Positions 61,029-64,000 of a stretch of DNA of 64,000 nucleotides are shown piece by piece. The notes beneath the pieces are model-generated. The model was not told the DNA's origin and searched no databases. It was given only the letters and a program-made list of their open reading frames with translations. Both the position numbers and the translations under genes were made by a program. Each line of letters starts with the position of its first letter. Within the stretch, counting starts at the first letter, position 1. The stretch covers positions 1 through 64,000 of the forward strand of contig NZ_LQOY01000210.1 of assembly GCF_002101675.1 (NCBI RefSeq), given 5' to 3'. The DNA comes from Mycobacterium gordonae (GTDB lineage Bacteria; Actinomycetota; Actinomycetes; Mycobacteriales; Mycobacteriaceae).

Positions 61029-61588
61029 GTACCATCACCTTGTCCCCTTCCGCGCAAACGCGAACCGAATTCGCGGACATCAGCGACACCGCCTCCATCG
61101 AGGAGCATCTACTGGTCAAGGTTCTTGATCCGTATGCGTACAAAGGGTGCCGCTATCTCATCGACGCAAGCTATAAAGCGACGGCGGATTCGGTGCTCGC
61201 CTATGGGAATTTCAGTATCAGCGAGCCCGCCTACATTCGGAGCACCGGCCACTTCAATGCGGCGGAATTGATCCTGTGCTTCAACCAACTCGCGTACAGC
61301 GCTTTCGCGCCGGCAGTCCTCAACGAGGAGATTCCGGTGCTTCGTGGCTGGTCGATCTCGGACTACTTCGACCACCAGCTGCCCAGCATGTTGATCAAGA
61401 ACACGGCGTCGCGTTTCCGGCGGATGATTCACGCCCAGAAATTTTCGGCGCGGTTGCTCTGCCAGGACTTCGAGGTGATCGATCGGAATCTGCGTTACCT
61501 CTCGATCAAGTGCGCCATCGAGTTCTGGGACGAGTACGGCGGGGCCGCGTGCGGCGAGGTCGAGCTGGCGGCTCTCAACATCCCGTAA
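61025..61588 (+). CDS. fcoT: FcoT-type hotdog thioesterase of the INLP operon
   Basis: The 187-residue protein has the FcoT pattern (LVKVLDPYAYKGCRYLIDASYKATADSVLAYGNFSISEPAYIRSTGHFNAAELILCFNQLAYS) and length close to M. tuberculosis Rv0098 (183). FcoT was first described as a long-chain acyl-CoA thioesterase; in INLP pathways the homologue (ScoD) is proposed to add glycine to an unsaturated acyl chain on the carrier protein. Start overlaps the Rv0097-type stop (ATGA), and its stop overlaps the next start by 1 base (TAATG). Confidence 0.87.
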   Translation: MSTITLSPSAQTRTEFADISDTASIEEHLLVKVLDPYAYKGCRYLIDASYKATADSVLAYGNFSISEPAYIRSTGHFNAAELILCFNQLAYSAFAPAVLNEEIPVLRGWSISDYFDHQLPSMLIKNTASRFRRMIHAQKFSARLLCQDFEVIDRNLRYLSIKCAIEFWDEYGGAACGEVELAALNIP

Positions 61589-63198
61589 TGCATCAAGGAA
61601 AGCACCTGAAAGTGATGTCTGACTTACCATTGACCGTCTTGGAACGGATTTTCGAGCAGGCTCGACAACGGCCCCAGGCAATCGCATTGCGCCGGTGTGA
61701 CGGCACGAGTGCATTGCGGTATGCCGAACTGGTGGCCCACGTGAACGCCCTAGCCGCGGCGCTACACGCGCAGTCGGTCTCGCCGGGCTCCCGGGTACTC
61801 GTCCTTTCGGACAACGGACCCGAGACATACCTATCGGTGCTGGCCTGCGCGAAGCTGAGAGCGATCGCGGTGCTGGCCGACGGGAATCTTCCGTCGGCCA
61901 CCATCGACCGGTTCGGCGAAATCGCCGCCCCGAGCGCAATTCTCATCGCACCCGGGAGCAGGGTCGACCTGTCCGCGCTGTCACAGAGCCTGCATTCCAT
62001 ACCGGTGATGAAGGTCGAGCTCGACGCCCATTGCGGGAACCTTGTCGCCACGGATGCCGACTTCCGGTGCCCGGGAGGTGGTGCCGACGATCCACTGGCC
62101 ATGATCTTCACCAGCGGGACGACGGGCGAGCCGAAGGCCGTACTTCTGGCCAACCGCACGTTCTACGCCGTCCAGGACATCCTGCGGGACACCGGTCTGA
62201 AGTGGGTTAGCTGGGTGGACGGCGAAACCACCTACTCGCCGCTGCCGGCGACGCACATCGGCGGATTGTGGTGGATACTCACCTGTTTGATGCGCGGCGG
62301 GGTGTGCATCACCGGTGGTGAGAACACGACGTCACTGCTGGAGATTCTCAGCAAGAACGAGGTGGCGACGACGTGTGTAGTCCCGACTCTGCTGGCCAAG
62401 CTGATCGCCGAACTGAAGGCAACCGATGAGCAGATTCCGTCGCTACGCCTGCTCGGGTATGGAGGGTCGCGGGCGGTCGCGGCCGATGTGCGGTTCATCG
62501 AGGCGCTGGGCGTGCGCACTGCACAGGTCTACGGGCTGAGCGAAACAGGTTGCACGGCTTTGTGTCTGCCGACCGATGAAGATTCGATTGCCAAGATCGA
62601 GGCGGGTGCGGTGGGCCGGCCCTACCCCGGAATCGAGGTGTATCTGGAAGGCTCGGACGCGTCCGGGCCCACTACCCAGGGCGCTGCGCCGGGCGCATCC
62701 TTCGGCACGCTGTGGATCAAGTCTCCGGCAAACATGCTGGGCTACTGGAACAATGCCGAGCGAACCCGAGAGGTACTGGTCGATGGCTGGGTCAACACCG
62801 GTGACCTGCTCGAGCGCCACGAGGACGGTTTCTTCTACATCAAGGGGCGATCGTCGGAGATGTTCATCTCCGGTGGTGTGAACATCGCACCCGACGAGGT
62901 CGATCGGATCGCCGAGGGCGTCGAGGGTGTTCGCGAAGCCGCGTGCTACGAAATTGCGGACCCGGAGTTCGGGGCCCTGGTAGGTCTGGCAGTTGTCCCG
63001 TCTGCGGAGCTGGACGAATCGGCAGCCCGCAAACTCAAGCAAATGATCGCGGCACGCTTCCGCCAACAGGCCGAATCGATGGCGCGGCCATCGACGATCG
63101 CCATCGTCTCCGAGATCCCACGGACCCAGTCCGGCAAGGTCATGCGGGCCTCTCTGGCCGCGTCGGCCGACAAAGTCGAGGTGGCCGCTCGTGGGTGA
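61588..63198 (+). CDS. fadD10: FadD10-type acyl-AMP ligase
   Basis: From ATG 61588 the protein is 536 residues (540 in M. tuberculosis Rv0099). It has the AMP-binding P-loop MIFTSGTTGEPKAVLLANRT near 172, YGLSETGC near 316, GYWNNAERTREVLVDGWVNTGDLLER near 380-405 and a C-terminal RTQSGKVMRASL with the adenylation Lys. FadD10 makes an acyl-adenylate and loads it onto the operon's carrier protein rather than CoA. The start is chosen by length match with the recalled Mtb N-terminus; ATG 61615 is the shorter option. Confidence 0.88.
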   Translation: MHQGKHLKVMSDLPLTVLERIFEQARQRPQAIALRRCDGTSALRYAELVAHVNALAAALHAQSVSPGSRVLVLSDNGPETYLSVLACAKLRAIAVLADGNLPSATIDRFGEIAAPSAILIAPGSRVDLSALSQSLHSIPVMKVELDAHCGNLVATDADFRCPGGGADDPLAMIFTSGTTGEPKAVLLANRTFYAVQDILRDTGLKWVSWVDGETTYSPLPATHIGGLWWILTCLMRGGVCITGGENTTSLLEILSKNEVATTCVVPTLLAKLIAELKATDEQIPSLRLLGYGGSRAVAADVRFIEALGVRTAQVYGLSETGCTALCLPTDEDSIAKIEAGAVGRPYPGIEVYLEGSDASGPTTQGAAPGASFGTLWIKSPANMLGYWNNAERTREVLVDGWVNTGDLLERHEDGFFYIKGRSSEMFISGGVNIAPDEVDRIAEGVEGVREAACYEIADPEFGALVGLAVVPSAELDESAARKLKQMIAARFRQQAESMARPSTIAIVSEIPRTQSGKVMRASLAASADKVEVAARG

Positions 63199-63436
63199 CA
63201 CGACCAGGGAAAGGATCCTCGCCGCGGTGTGCGATGTGTTGTACATCGATGAGACGGATCTGCACGACGGGGACGCCACCGATCTTCGGGAACTAGGGCT
63301 GGATTCCGTTCGCTTCGTGCTCCTGATGAAGAAGCTGGACGTGGACCGAGAGTCCGATATGCCGTCCCGGCTGGCGGACGACCTGTCGATCGGGGGATGG
63401 GTTCGGGAGCTGGAGATTCTGTGTGAGCGCGCCTGA
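63191..63436 (+). CDS. acyl carrier protein of the INLP operon (Rv0100 type)
   Basis: This 81-residue protein has the phosphopantetheine site in LGLDSVRFVLLMKKL (Ser at about 39), within a four-helix carrier fold (RERILAAVCDVLYIDETDLHDG...). It matches Rv0100 in length and sequence pattern. It carries the acyl chain activated by FadD10 for modification and transfer to the NRPS. Start GTG 63191 overlaps fadD10 by 8 bases, and its end overlaps the NRPS start by 14 bases. Confidence 0.87.
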   Translation: MGDTTRERILAAVCDVLYIDETDLHDGDATDLRELGLDSVRFVLLMKKLDVDRESDMPSRLADDLSIGGWVRELEILCERA

Positions 63437-64000
63437 AATCTGGGTTGATCGCATCCCGCTGAGCAGATCGCAACAGAACGTGTACCACGGGGTACTACAG
63501 GATGGTGACCCGTCGTTGTACCTGATCGCCAAGGCGTACCGCTTCCACCCACTGCAGCTGCCTAGATTCCTGGCCGCCTTGGAGGCCATGGTCTGTGAGA
63601 ACCCGGTGCAGCTTTGCGTTCTGGAGACCCCGGCGACGGACAGTGCATACCCAGATCTCGTGCCCTGCCTACGATTCGGCGACATCGTACGGGTACGGTC
63701 AGGTGATCCAGCCGGCGCACAAGGCGATTTCGAACTGCAACGCACCTGGTCCACCGGCATCCTCGATACGGCCCTGGTGCGGTACACGGTGTGGACAGAC
63801 GCTAACGGTGACGTGTCCCGACTCGACGTACATGCGCACCACATCGTGGTCGACGGTGGTGCCACCGCGATCATCGAAGCCGACCTGGCGCGCCACCTCG
63901 TCGCCCGCGGGGCTCAGGAATCAGCCTGTCTTGGAGACGGTTTGGCGAAGCTGGCCAACGCGCATCGTCGGGAGAGGGCCAAGGCCGACGAGGCGCTGCT
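63423..64000 (+). CDS. nrp: nonribosomal peptide synthetase Nrp, N-terminal condensation domain (runs off right edge)
   Basis: The frame from GTG 63423 (MSAPEIWVDRIPLSRSQQNVYHGVL) is open to base 64000. It holds the beginning of a condensation domain with the HHIVVDGGA motif (HHxxxDG) near residue 139, where acyl transfer occurs. This is the position of M. tuberculosis nrp (Rv0101, about 2500 residues), which builds the lipopeptide metallophore backbone. Only the first 192 codons are visible, so adenylation specificities cannot be read. Confidence 0.85.
   Translation, partial: MSAPEIWVDRIPLSRSQQNVYHGVLQDGDPSLYLIAKAYRFHPLQLPRFLAALEAMVCENPVQLCVLETPATDSAYPDLVPCLRFGDIVRVRSGDPAGAQGDFELQRTWSTGILDTALVRYTVWTDANGDVSRLDVHAHHIVVDGGATAIIEADLARHLVARGAQESACLGDGLAKLANAHRRERAKADEAL

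Overview
The window is chromosomal DNA from a high-GC mycobacterium, most likely a slow grower related to the M. tuberculosis / M. kansasii / M. marinum lineage. The evidence is two PE_PGRS genes, a PPE gene, a mycofactocin-type SDR, a cutinase, very many TetR genes, lipid-catabolism genes, and a right-hand end collinear in gene order with M. tuberculosis ctpA-Rv0093c-PPE1-Rv0097-fcoT-fadD10-Rv0100-nrp. These assignments come from recalled family knowledge and visible motifs; no database search was run. I see no IS element, prophage, tRNA, rRNA or CRISPR array.

Layout. 1-4.6 kb: a PE_PGRS gene running off the left edge, a small membrane protein, a sulfotransferase/DUF1214 operon with a divergent TetR, and a second TetR. 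4.7-11.2 kb: a fused acyl-CoA dehydrogenase (FadE) with a thiolase-like lipid-transfer protein (Ltp) and a DUF35 partner, then a convergent aldehyde dehydrogenase with a LacI regulator. 11.3-17.6 kb: a six-gene catabolic operon (amidohydrolase, double CoA-transferase, small protein, second Ltp, second DUF35 protein, PadR regulator) ending in a TRIT-like hairpin. 17.6-31.7 kb: a mosaic of short units, each with its own regulator (SDR, M19-like dipeptidase, alpha/beta hydrolase with TetR, LysR with a UGSC-type cysteine protein and CoA-transferase, PaaX with a Rieske oxygenase, polysaccharide deacetylase, mycofactocin-type SDR, PPOX protein with TetR, cutinase). 31.8-37.6 kb: an LLM flavoprotein and two paralogous divergent TetR genes around a perfect palindrome, followed by two Baeyer-Villiger-type monooxygenases. 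37.7-40.8 kb: a PE_PGRS protein with an unusual C-terminal domain, a FUSC-type membrane protein and a possible truncated membrane gene. 40.7-53.9 kb: an SDR/adenylate cyclase-ATPase operon, an M42 peptidase operon, a CsoR/CstR-like thiol sensor with DUF302 and AhpD-like genes, a DUF2127 protein, a thioesterase with HxlR, a CGNR regulator and two SDRs.

53.9-64 kb is the most interesting block. A SigC-like ECF sigma factor sits divergent to a CtpA-type copper P1B-ATPase. Next come a zinc-finger membrane protein of anti-sigma type and an LCM-family methyltransferase, then the isonitrile-lipopeptide (INLP) metallophore operon: PPE1, an Fe(II) oxidase, FcoT, FadD10, an acyl carrier protein and the start of the NRPS. 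In M. tuberculosis, as I recall, sigC is elsewhere although it controls metallophore genes. Here the sigma factor, a possible anti-sigma factor, a metal pump and the metallophore operon are adjacent, and the regions upstream of ctpA and PPE1 share an identically spaced two-part promoter-like motif (GGGAAC-N15-GACGACT).

Other recurring themes are palindromic operators lying on or beside start codons of divergent regulator/target pairs, which suggests leaderless transcripts, and catalytic-residue substitutions in several enzyme-family members.
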